The notes under the pieces are model-generated. The model did no database searches and was not told where the DNA came from. It was given only the letters and a program-made list of their open reading frames with translations. A stretch of DNA of 8,090 nt, taken from positions 1-8,090 of the forward strand of contig JBAWVR010000034.1 in assembly GCA_037147155.1 (NCBI GenBank). The letters run 5' to 3'. Shown piece after piece: positions 1 to 6,053 of this stretch. Both the position numbers and the translations under genes were made by a program. Positions within the stretch are counted from its first letter, which is position 1, and each line of letters begins with the position of its first letter. This DNA comes from JBAWVR01 sp037147155 (GTDB taxonomy: Bacteria; Patescibacteriota; Minisyncoccia; Phycocordibacterales; GWA1-40-21).

Positions 1-1
1 C

Positions 2-748
2 AACCTTGGTGCTGATATTATTTTTGCTTTTGATGAATGTACTTCACCAAACGAAGATTTGCGCTATCAAGAAGAGGCGATGGACCGCACTCATGCTTGG
101 GCCAAGAGATCACTTGAAGAACACAACAAATTAAACACAGAAGATAAAATTGCTTTGTTTGGAATTGTTCAGGGTGGACGTGAAGAGCAACTTCGCAAAA
201 AATCTGCCAAAGTAATTTCCGAAATGTTGGTGAATGGCAAAAGTTTTGACGGCTTTGGTATTGGTGGTTCATTTGCCAAGGAAGATATGTCCACCGCAGT
301 CAAATGGGTGAACGAAATCTTGCCAGAAGAAAAACCTCGCCATCTCCTTGGTATTGGTGAGCCGGAAGATTTGTTTATGGGTATTGAAAGTGGAGTGGAC
401 TTGTTTGACTGTGTCTTGCCAACCCGTAATGGGCGCAATGGCACGCTCTATACCAAGACCGGCAAAATGCACATTGGTAACAATGCTTACCGTGAAGACC
501 TAACCCCAATTGAAAGCGACTGCTCGTGTTACTCATGTAAAAATTATTCCAAATCATACATCGCCCATCTTTTCCGTGGTAATGAAATGTTGGCGGGTAC
601 TCTTGCTTCTATTCACAATGTTCACTTTTTGGTCAATTTGGTCAAAGATATTCGTCAGTCAATTTTAGACGATATGTTTGAAGAATTTAGAACTCAGTTT
701 TTGACCAAGTATAAGTCAAAGAAAGAGGTGATTGAAGAAGAAAAATAG
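2..748 (+). CDS. tgt: Queuine/preQ1 tRNA-guanine transglycosylase, 3' part (5' end outside window)
   Basis: Tgt exchanges guanine 34 of GUN-anticodon tRNAs for a 7-deazaguanine (preQ1 in typical bacteria). The reading frame is open from base 2, so only about the last 248 residues are visible. Seen: FDECTSP (substrate-pocket motif, first visible residues), FGIVQGG (nt about 158-178), FDCVLPTRNGRNG with the probable nucleophile Asp codon at 407-409, and a complete zinc site CxCxxC (Cys codons from 521) with a His 26 residues after the last Cys, in SIHN. The C-terminus ends in a charged KSKKEVIEEEK tail. The loop after the conserved GG reads SFAKED instead of the usual LAVGE, so the exact base substrate is uncertain. 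It ends in TAG; the next gene has its own promoter, so this is probably the last gene of its transcript. Family assignment is very secure. Confidence 0.96.
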   Translation, partial: NLGADIIFAFDECTSPNEDLRYQEEAMDRTHAWAKRSLEEHNKLNTEDKIALFGIVQGGREEQLRKKSAKVISEMLVNGKSFDGFGIGGSFAKEDMSTAVKWVNEILPEEKPRHLLGIGEPEDLFMGIESGVDLFDCVLPTRNGRNGTLYTKTGKMHIGNNAYREDLTPIESDCSCYSCKNYSKSYIAHLFRGNEMLAGTLASIHNVHFLVNLVKDIRQSILDDMFEEFRTQFLTKYKSKKEVIEEEK

Positions 749-771
749 ACTAGACTTGGTGGATAAATATC

Positions 772-800
772 TTGACGTGTTTTTGAAACAGGCATAGCAT
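772..800 (+). promoter_or_regulatory. Sigma70-like promoter upstream of the small basic gene
   Basis: TTGACG (772-777) and TAGCAT (795-800) are separated by 17 bases, giving an expected transcription start near 807. This leaves an 80-base leader before the ATG at 887. The -35 box matches 5 of 6 consensus bases and the -10 box 4 of 6. Confidence 0.5.
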
Positions 801-886
801 TAATCTTGGATCTGGCAATTCTTTCTATTGTGGAAGGAAACAACAGCCAGGTAGTATCTGTTAGGTTTTGTTCGGGAGGAATGATT

Positions 887-1084
887 ATGAGTGCATTGTT
901 GGTTGAAACTGGTGATTGTGTTATCTACACACCAGACAAACCAGACATCGGGTCTCAAGTAATGGCAATGTTTGCCGGACTTGTGGACAGTGTGCGAGAG
1001 ATAAAGTCAGAACACTCTGACGGCAAAACAATCCGCTTCGTCAAGAAGCAGAAGCGCCGTAGAAAGAAGGTGCAAAAGAAGTGA
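887..1084 (+). CDS. Small basic protein of unknown function (65 aa)
   Basis: I do not recognise this family. The start is set by GGGAGGA at 874-880: its GGAGG core lies 7 bases before ATG 887, the best spacing. ATG 881 is only 1 base from the core, and an in-frame TTG at 806 has no ribosome binding site and lies at the predicted transcription start. The N-terminal 40 residues look like a small beta-rich globular segment (ALLVETGDCVIYTP, then GSQVMAMFAGLVDSVREI). The last 15 or so residues are almost all Lys/Arg (KKQKRRRKKVQKK), which suggests contact with nucleic acid or another polyanion. No signal peptide or membrane span is visible. The gene stands alone between its own promoter (772-800) and a terminator-like pair of hairpins (1081-1124). 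That a gene exists is fairly likely; its function is unknown. Confidence 0.6.
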   Translation: MSALLVETGDCVIYTPDKPDIGSQVMAMFAGLVDSVREIKSEHSDGKTIRFVKKQKRRRKKVQKK

Positions 1085-1124
1085 ACCTCGTGTTCACGAA
1101 AGCGCGTCGGAGGAGACGCGCTTT
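1081..1124 (+). terminator. Tandem hairpins, probable terminator of the small basic gene
   Basis: Two hairpins lie side by side. GTGAAC (1081-1086) pairs with GTTCAC (1092-1097) around a 5-base loop and contains the TGA stop codon. AAAGCGCGTC (1099-1108) pairs perfectly with GACGCGCTTT (1115-1124) around GGAGGA. The T-run after the second stem is short (TTTGT), so termination may be partial. The GGAGGA loop resembles a ribosome binding sequence but has no start codon at a useful distance. Confidence 0.6.
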
Positions 1125-1199
1125 GTCATGTCTGGACTTTTATATAAATAAGCCTACATTTAAACAAGGTGTTTTGATTTTAAAACAAAAGGAGTATTT

Positions 1200-1639
1200 A
1201 TGAAAAAAAAAGATTTTTTCATGACCCTCTGTTGTATCAGGAGCCGTACTTTGTTCTAGCCTTTATTGACGACTGTGTTGAAGTAAACATGGTTAGACTA
1301 TCGAACTACTTTTTTTCGAAAATAAATAGTGATGATGGTCTGTATCTGGACATGAGAGTTTTTGAAGATTTGGATATTATTAATTCAAGTAATATTTCAT
1401 TCTCAGATAGATCAGATTTTTATTACAAGGACAAACCAATTCCTATTTGTTTCTGTGGAATAAACCGTGAGTATAAAAAGGAGATAATTGCAGAGTTAGA
1501 AAAAGTTCTTTATTGTAATATCCAAATCGTTATTGATGTGGCACCGATTGTTTGTGCACATTATGAAATAATTTTTGTTTTATTTGTTTCGGATGGAGAT
1601 TGGCGACACTGTTCACCACCATCTTCATCTAAAACGTGA
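1200..1639 (+). CDS. Unknown protein, apparently split by a frameshift in an A9 run
   Basis: I recognise no family. AAAGGAG (1188-1194) sits 5 bases before ATG 1200, followed by nine A (1203-1211). Read straight, this start gives only 19 codons (MKKKDFF...) and stops at TAG 1257. The -1 frame, with AGA at 1211 as its first codon after the A-run, stays open to TGA 1639 and would give about 146 residues beginning MKKKRFFHDPL. Without a shift, the long frame could start only at TTG 1232 or ATG 1289, neither with a convincing ribosome binding site. The protein looks alpha/beta and soluble, with acidic and aromatic stretches, a Cys-containing segment (PICFCGI) and a hydrophobic segment near residue 125. 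The region is more AT-rich than its neighbours; TATATAAATA at 1141-1150 may be part of its promoter. It could be a real gene with programmed slippage, a decaying gene, or a sequencing indel. Confidence 0.5.
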
Positions 1640-1661
1640 CCGCTAGTTTATACTGGCGGTC
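1638..1661 (+). terminator. Hairpin after the unknown frameshifted gene
   Basis: GACCGCTAGT (1638-1647) pairs with ACTGGCGGTC (1652-1661) around TTAT. The stem is 10 bp with one U-G wobble. It begins within the TGA stop codon, and a loose T-rich stretch (CATTTGCTTT) follows. It is a plausible weak intrinsic terminator. Confidence 0.6.
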
Positions 1662-1701
1662 ATTTGCTTTAATAGCCAAAACAGTTTATATTGTGTATGT
1701 C

Positions 1702-1844
1702 AACCCCGTAGTAGATTTTTGCCTTTGAACGGATTACTACCGCGGATATCAAGTGGATTTTGATGATGATTTACTATACGAGAGCGTGCTAACTAATGTT
1801 TGTCCGTTCGACAGAGGTAAGGCAAAAATCACTAACCGGGCAAG
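1702..1844. repeat. Inverted-repeat element, copy 1 (upstream of uvrB)
   Basis: This 143-base intergenic element has matching ends. CCC (1704-1706) pairs with GGG (1838-1840), then a C-C mismatch, G-C, and TAGT (1709-1712) with ACTA (1831-1834). A perfect 12-bp arm GATTTTTGCCTT (1714-1725) pairs with AAGGCAAAAATC (1819-1830), followed by GAACGGA (1727-1733) with TCCGTTC (1803-1809). The interior, 1734-1802, is unpaired or loosely paired and has no ORF. The termini (AACCCCGTxGTAGA at left, ACCGGGxAAG at right) recur in the element at 4051-4195. It fits a MITE-like or palindromic intergenic repeat; no transposase is present in the window. Confidence 0.7.
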
Positions 1845-1860
1845 ACCCCGCCATTCTGTC

Positions 1861-1880
1861 ATTCCCGTGCAGGCGGGAAT
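1861..1880. repeat. Short palindrome of the ATTCCC-N8-GGGAAT type
   Basis: ATTCCCG (1861-1867) pairs with CGGGAAT (1874-1880), leaving a 6-base loop. The pattern ATTCCC, eight bases, GGGAAT is that of dRS3-like dispersed repeats known from Neisseria and from many other bacteria. It is only 15 bases before the uvrB start codon, in the stretch where promoter and ribosome binding site would be expected. Confidence 0.65.
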
Positions 1881-1895
1881 CCAGTCTTATAATTT

Positions 1896-4052
1896 ATGTC
1901 ACAAAAAATATTCAAACTAGTTAGTAAGTATTCTCCGGCGGGTGATCAGCCACAAGCTATCACCAAACTCTTGTCCGGTATAAAATCTGGTAAACCACAC
2001 CAGACTCTTTTGGGTGTGACCGGTTCCGGTAAGACTTTTACCGCCGCCAATATTATTGCTGAAGTCGGCAAACCAACTCTCGTTATTGCTCACAACAAAA
2101 CTCTCGCTGCTCAACTCGCTCAAGAATATAAAGAATTCTTTCCAAACAATGCGGTTCATTACTTTGTCTCATATTACGACTACTATCAGCCAGAGGCCTA
2201 TATTGCCCACAGTGACACCTATATTGAAAAGGAAGCCATGATCAACGAGGAAATAGATAGACTACGCCATGCCTCCACCCAAGCGCTTTTAACCCGCAAA
2301 GACGTGATCATTGTCGCCTCAGTCTCTTGTATTTACGGCTTGGGTTCTCCAGCTGAATATGAAAAAGTGAATCTCAAGATTTCTGTTGGTAGTAAACTCA
2401 CTCGGGCAGAAATCATCCGCAAGATGATTGAGATACACTTTGAGAGAACCAATGCTGATTTGAAGCCTGGTCTATTTCGTGCCCTTGGTAATACCGTAGA
2501 AATTATGCCGGTCAACGAAAAGATGATTTTCCGTTTGGAGTTTGCTGGTGAACTTTTGGAAAAAATCCAAAGACTGGATGCCGTCACTCGTACCATCTTG
2601 GGTGATGAAACTGATATATTTATTTTTCCTGCCAAACATTTTATTTCTGGTAAAGAACAGGCCGAGTCCGCCCTTAAAACTATTAAAGCAGAATTAGAAG
2701 TCCGTTTGGAAGAATTAAAAAAAGAAGGCAAAAATCTAGAAGCGGAAAGATTGAAACGACGTACCAATTATGACTTGGCCCTCATTCGCGAAGTGGGTTA
2801 TTGTAATGGTATTGAAAACTACTCCAGACATTTTTCTAATAAAGAAGCGGGGGAGGCACCTGATACTCTCTTGTCATACTTTCCGCACAAGGCTGATGGC
2901 TCAGCTGATTTTCTGACTATCATTGATGAGTCACATGTGACCGTGCCTCAGATTGGTGGTATGTATGCTGGTGATGCTTCTCGTAAAAAGAACTTGATTG
3001 ATTATGGTTTTCGTTTGCCAAGTGCACGTGACAATCGTCCTTTGCGCTTTGAAGAATTTGAAGAGCGAGTAGGGCAAGTGATTTATACTTCAGCCACACC
3101 GGGTACTTATGAAATGGAGAAGTCTCGAGCTGATGATGCTGTAGCTGAGCAGGTGATTCGTCCAACTGGTTTGATTGATCCAAAAATTGAAATTCGCGGA
3201 GTGGTAGAAAATGGAAAGTATAAAGGTCAGGTGTACGACTTTATTACTGAGACTGAAAAAACTATCAAGGGAGGCGGTCGTGTCCTAGCTACAACTTTGA
3301 CCAAGAAGATGGCTGAAGACCTCAGTGAGTTTTTACTCAGTAAAAATATTAAGACTAGCTACATTCATAGTGATATCAAGACTATGGAGCGTATTCATAT
3401 TTTGTCTGAGTTCCGTAAAGGCGTGTTTGATTGTTTGGTGGGCGTGAACTTGCTAAGAGAAGGTTTGGACTTACCAGAAGTCGAATTCATTGGTATTCTC
3501 GATGCTGACAAAGAAGGCTTCCTACGCTCTGAAACTTCTTTGATTCAGACTATCGGTCGCGCGGCTCGTAATGTGAAGGGTTGGGTGGTTTTGTATGCTG
3601 ACCATATTACCGGCTCTATGAAGAGAGCGATTGATGAGACCAATCGTCGTCGTGATAAACAGATTGCATATAATACTGCTCACAATATTACTCCAATCAC
3701 CATTACAAAAAATATTCGTGACATTACCGAACAGCTGGAAACTGTACACACTAAAGCGGTTGGTGAGTTATTGCTATTGGATCAAAAGCTTTTCAAGGGT
3801 AAACCACGACAACTTATTCGTCAAAAGGAGATTCAGATGGAAGCAGCTGTAAAAATGCTGGACTTTGAAACGGCGGCTATTCTACGTGATGAAGTTTATG
3901 CTCTGAAAGAACAACTTGGAGAAGATCCAGAATTTGGTCAGGTGCGTCGTTTGAAGCGCGCTCAAGAAAAGAAAAACAATCTACAGAAAGCCAAAAAAGA
4001 CAAAGATCCAAACAAAAAGTTTTTTAAGGTACCACAGGGGAAGCAAGTATAA
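1896..4052 (+). CDS. uvrB: Excinuclease ABC subunit B
   Basis: UvrB is the damage-verifying helicase-like subunit of nucleotide excision repair; it receives lesions from UvrA and recruits UvrC. All landmarks are present: SPAGDQPQAI at the N-terminus, Walker A GVTGSGKT (residues 40-47), the beta-hairpin region beginning YYDYYQPEAY (93-102), DESH (344-347), helicase motif VI QTIGRAARN (551-559), and a C-terminal UVR motif (about 638-673) for UvrC contact. At 718 residues it is longer than the common 660-680; the excess is a Lys-rich tail after the UVR motif. The start matches the family N-terminus, but there is no Shine-Dalgarno sequence. TATAAT at 1888-1893 is too close to the ATG for a usual promoter. 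The stop codon TAA (4050-4052) overlaps the left end of the repeat element at 4051. Repeat elements lie on both sides, so the gene is probably transcribed alone. Confidence 0.98.
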   Translation: MSQKIFKLVSKYSPAGDQPQAITKLLSGIKSGKPHQTLLGVTGSGKTFTAANIIAEVGKPTLVIAHNKTLAAQLAQEYKEFFPNNAVHYFVSYYDYYQPEAYIAHSDTYIEKEAMINEEIDRLRHASTQALLTRKDVIIVASVSCIYGLGSPAEYEKVNLKISVGSKLTRAEIIRKMIEIHFERTNADLKPGLFRALGNTVEIMPVNEKMIFRLEFAGELLEKIQRLDAVTRTILGDETDIFIFPAKHFISGKEQAESALKTIKAELEVRLEELKKEGKNLEAERLKRRTNYDLALIREVGYCNGIENYSRHFSNKEAGEAPDTLLSYFPHKADGSADFLTIIDESHVTVPQIGGMYAGDASRKKNLIDYGFRLPSARDNRPLRFEEFEERVGQVIYTSATPGTYEMEKSRADDAVAEQVIRPTGLIDPKIEIRGVVENGKYKGQVYDFITETEKTIKGGGRVLATTLTKKMAEDLSEFLLSKNIKTSYIHSDIKTMERIHILSEFRKGVFDCLVGVNLLREGLDLPEVEFIGILDADKEGFLRSETSLIQTIGRAARNVKGWVVLYADHITGSMKRAIDETNRRRDKQIAYNTAHNITPITITKNIRDITEQLETVHTKAVGELLLLDQKLFKGKPRQLIRQKEIQMEAAVKMLDFETAAILRDEVYALKEQLGEDPEFGQVRRLKRAQEKKNNLQKAKKDKDPNKKFFKVPQGKQV

Positions 4053-4195
4053 CCCCGTTGTAGAATTCGGCGTTAAAATTGTTTTTGTCAAAACAGACTT
4101 TAGTTTTACACTAAAGTCTGTTTTGCTAACTAGATTATCAAAGCAATAATTGAACGCAATTTCAAAAACGACGCCGAATCTCACAACCGGGTAAG
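4051..4195. repeat. Inverted-repeat element, copy 2 (downstream of uvrB)
   Basis: This 145-base element is built like the one at 1702-1844. CCC (4053-4055) pairs with GGG (4189-4191), the same C-C mismatch follows (4056/4188), then GTTGT (4057-4061) with ACAAC (4183-4187), and ATTCGGCGT (4065-4073) with ACGCCGAAT (4171-4179). Further in, GTTTTTG (4081-4087) pairs with CAAAAAC (4163-4169). Where the inner arm sequences differ from copy 1, both strands differ together, so pairing is kept. The left end overlaps the uvrB stop codon, and the right end lies 8 bases from the -35 box of the kinase promoter. Confidence 0.72.
4089..4125. terminator. Perfect 15-bp hairpin inside the element after uvrB
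   Basis: CAAAACAGACTTTAG (4089-4103) pairs perfectly with CTAAAGTCTGTTTTG (4111-4125) around TTTTACA. It lies 36 bases after the uvrB stop and may end its transcript. No T-run follows the stem, so a role as an intrinsic terminator is uncertain; RNA end protection or a purely element-related role is equally possible. Confidence 0.45.
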
Positions 4196-4203
4196 TGTTT
4201 TGT

Positions 4204-4232
4204 TTGATACTTTATTTTTCTGATGCTATAAT
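4204..4232 (+). promoter_or_regulatory. Strong promoter of the kinase-ddl operon
   Basis: TTGATA (4204-4209), a 17-base spacer, and a perfect TATAAT (4227-4232) preceded by TG one base upstream (extended -10). The expected transcription start is near 4239, leaving a leader of about 10 bases before ATG 4250 with no Shine-Dalgarno sequence. This is the best promoter match in the window. Confidence 0.8.
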
Positions 4233-4249
4233 ATTACCAGTAAAACTTT

Positions 4250-5014
4250 ATGTTTAATTGGTTCAAAAAGAATATCAACAAAGTTGAGATGGTTCCGGCT
4301 TCGTCATGTGTTCGTCCTGACGATTTGGCTTACAATTTTGTCTATGTTGTGGCGCACCAATTAAAAACTCCTTTAACCGCTCTCAAATGGTCACTTGAGC
4401 TTCTTGATCATGATGAAATACAGAACGAGCTTGATCGTAAGAAACTATATCTTAAAATGCATGAGGCTACTGTCCACGCTGTACACTTGGTAGATGATAT
4501 GATGAATGCCTATAAATTGGAGTCTGGCAAAATGCCATTTGATTTTGAAGAGAATCCCAATCCAATTGATTTGATCAATCGTACCATCTTGGAGGTTAGA
4601 CCACTAATGGATAGAAAGAAGATTTCGCTTGAGACCAAGCTGGTTCAAGGTAGTTTTGGTACTCTGTTTATTGACCCAGACAAATTTCAAGATGTTATTC
4701 AAAACCTTTTGGACAATGCTATTCGTTATACTCAAGTCGCCGGAAAAATATTTATATCCTGTGAGCCAAAAGCTGACGGCATAGTAGTAGAGGTTAGAGA
4801 CAACGGCATCGGTATTCCTGAAGAAGCCAAACCAAGAATCTTTGAAAAGTTCTATCGTTCACCCAAGGCTGTTGAGATGGTCAACAATGGTACCGGGCTC
4901 GGGCTCTTTATGGCTCGCGAAATTGTGAACGGTCATGGTGGCAAAATTTGGTTCACTTCAACAGAAGGAAAAGGGACAAGCTTCTTCGTCGCCTTGCCAT
5001 ATAAGAAGAAATAA
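4250..5014 (+). CDS. Soluble sensor-less histidine kinase
   Basis: The protein autophosphorylates a histidine and normally passes the phosphate to a response regulator. Its 254 residues contain only the kinase core: H-box VVAHQLKTPLTALKW with His36 as phosphoacceptor, N-box QNLLDNAIRY (151-160), G1 DNGIGIP (184-190), F-box IFEKFYRSP (197-205) and G2 NGTGLGLF (213-220). No membrane segment, PAS, HAMP or receiver domain is seen; only 35 residues precede the phosphorylated His. An in-frame TAA at 4241 just upstream shows the ORF does not extend further. Its strong promoter (4204-4232) and the 3-base gap to ddl indicate one transcript. No response regulator gene is in the window, so partner and signal are unknown. 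A link to cell-wall control is suggested by context only. VanS-type vancomycin sensing is not supported, because VanS kinases have a membrane sensor. Confidence 0.92.
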   Translation: MFNWFKKNINKVEMVPASSCVRPDDLAYNFVYVVAHQLKTPLTALKWSLELLDHDEIQNELDRKKLYLKMHEATVHAVHLVDDMMNAYKLESGKMPFDFEENPNPIDLINRTILEVRPLMDRKKISLETKLVQGSFGTLFIDPDKFQDVIQNLLDNAIRYTQVAGKIFISCEPKADGIVVEVRDNGIGIPEEAKPRIFEKFYRSPKAVEMVNNGTGLGLFMAREIVNGHGGKIWFTSTEGKGTSFFVALPYKKK

Positions 5015-5017
5015 ATT

Positions 5018-5986
5018 ATGAACAGAACAAGAGTAGGAGTCTTACGTGGCGGTCCAAGTGTGGAATACGATGTCTCGCTGAAAACCGGGCAGGCCGTTTT
5101 AAACAATCTCTCTGCTAAATACGAAGGGATTGATATTTTCATTGATAAGACTGGGGTTTGGAATAAAAATGGAAAGACAGTTAAACCAGAAGATGTATTC
5201 AGAAGTATCGATGTAATCTTCAACGCCTTGCACGGAGAATATGGTGAGGATGGCAAAATCCAACAACTCATGGACCAATTTGGCGTCAAATACACAGGCT
5301 CAAATGCTCTGGCTAGTGCTCTCGGTATGAATAAGATCATGGCCAAGAAAATCTTGAAAGATAATGGTATAAAAATGCCGACATATTTTGAATATCGAAA
5401 GGGTGCTGATGTCGCAAAGACCGCCGCTCAAATATTCAAATCCATGCTTATGCCAGTAATTATTAAACCTGCCGATCGGGGCTCATCACTGGGGCTTACC
5501 AAGGCTCAAACTTTGAAAGAAATCGAAGATGGACTGAATAAGGTTTTTGATATTTCAAATATTGCATTAGTGGAGGAATTTATTAATGGCAGGGAAGCGA
5601 CCTGTGCGGTGATAGATAATTTTCGCGGAGAGAAGATATACTCGCTTTTACCCATTGAGATAGTTATTGATGATAAAGAACGAGTCTTTGATTTTGAACA
5701 AAAATATAGTGGGGGAACGAAAGAGATTTGTCCAGGGGATTTTTCTAAAGAAGACAAACAAAGTATTCAAGAGGTATCAGCCAAAGTACACAAGCTATTG
5801 GGTTTGAGACACTATTCACGGTCTGATCTTATTGTTACTCCAAAACGAGGAGTATATTTCTTGGAAGTAAATACTTTGCCTGGTTTGACTGAACAATCTT
5901 TGTTGCCCAAATCACTAGAAGCTGTCGGGACGACACTGTCTCAATTTTTAGATCATGTGTTGGAACTAGCTCTTCATAATAAGTAG
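5018..5986 (+). CDS. ddl: D-alanine-D-alanine ligase
   Basis: This cytoplasmic ATP-grasp enzyme joins two D-alanines for the peptidoglycan pentapeptide. Seen in order: GGPSVEYDVSL (11-21, Glu16 matches the catalytic Glu of DdlB), LHGEYGEDGKIQ (71-82), YTGSNALAS (92-100), IIKPADRGSSLGL (148-160, ATP-binding loop), VEEFINGREATC (185-196), QKYSGG with Tyr230 at the position of DdlB Tyr216, SRSDLIV (267-273) and LEVNTLPGLTEQS (282-294, metal-binding Glu and Asn). Its 322 residues are normal for the family, and no catalytic residue is missing. The conserved Tyr230 favours D-Ala-D-Ala over D-Ala-D-lactate. It starts 3 bases after the kinase stop with only a weak purine-rich stretch (AGAAGAAAT) upstream, so translation may be coupled. 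It ends in TAG with no clear terminator before the next promoter. Confidence 0.97.
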   Translation: MNRTRVGVLRGGPSVEYDVSLKTGQAVLNNLSAKYEGIDIFIDKTGVWNKNGKTVKPEDVFRSIDVIFNALHGEYGEDGKIQQLMDQFGVKYTGSNALASALGMNKIMAKKILKDNGIKMPTYFEYRKGADVAKTAAQIFKSMLMPVIIKPADRGSSLGLTKAQTLKEIEDGLNKVFDISNIALVEEFINGREATCAVIDNFRGEKIYSLLPIEIVIDDKERVFDFEQKYSGGTKEICPGDFSKEDKQSIQEVSAKVHKLLGLRHYSRSDLIVTPKRGVYFLEVNTLPGLTEQSLLPKSLEAVGTTLSQFLDHVLELALHNK

Positions 5987-6017
5987 TTTTTTCCTTGGAA
6001 TTGTGCAGTTTTGCCGT

Positions 6018-6046
6018 TTGCGGATTGGGGTCAAATAAGATAAAAT
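6018..6046 (+). promoter_or_regulatory. Promoter of the FemAB gene, probably giving a leaderless mRNA
   Basis: TTGCGG (6018-6023), 17 bases, TAAAAT (6041-6046). The -10 box matches 5 of 6 bases. The expected transcription start is about 6053-6054, which is the ATG itself. GGAG at 6049-6052 is only 1 base from the ATG, too close to act as a ribosome binding site, which supports leaderless initiation. Confidence 0.55.
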
Positions 6047-6053
6047 ACGGAGT

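Noticed and set aside
806..886. TTG start at 806 giving a longer 92-residue form of the small basic protein
   Set aside because: There is no ribosome binding site, and the predicted transcription start is at about 807; the SD at 874-880 fits ATG 887.
1702..1844. Integron attC site
   Set aside because: The element ends do not carry RYYYAAC...GTTRRRY in the required orientation; GTT and AAC are placed the other way round, and no integrase or cassette array is visible.
1888..1893. TATAAT as an ordinary promoter of uvrB
   Set aside because: It lies 2 bases from the ATG, so transcription would start inside the gene, and no -35 box is seen 16-18 bases upstream.
2333..2767. 144-codon minus-strand frame inside uvrB, and other long antisense frames in known genes
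   Set aside because: They are shadows of strongly conserved genes, with no start signals or recognisable protein features.
4250..5986. Vancomycin-resistance (VanS plus Van ligase) cluster
   Set aside because: The kinase lacks a membrane sensor, the ligase keeps the Tyr typical of D-Ala-D-Ala enzymes, and no vanH, vanX or vanR is nearby.
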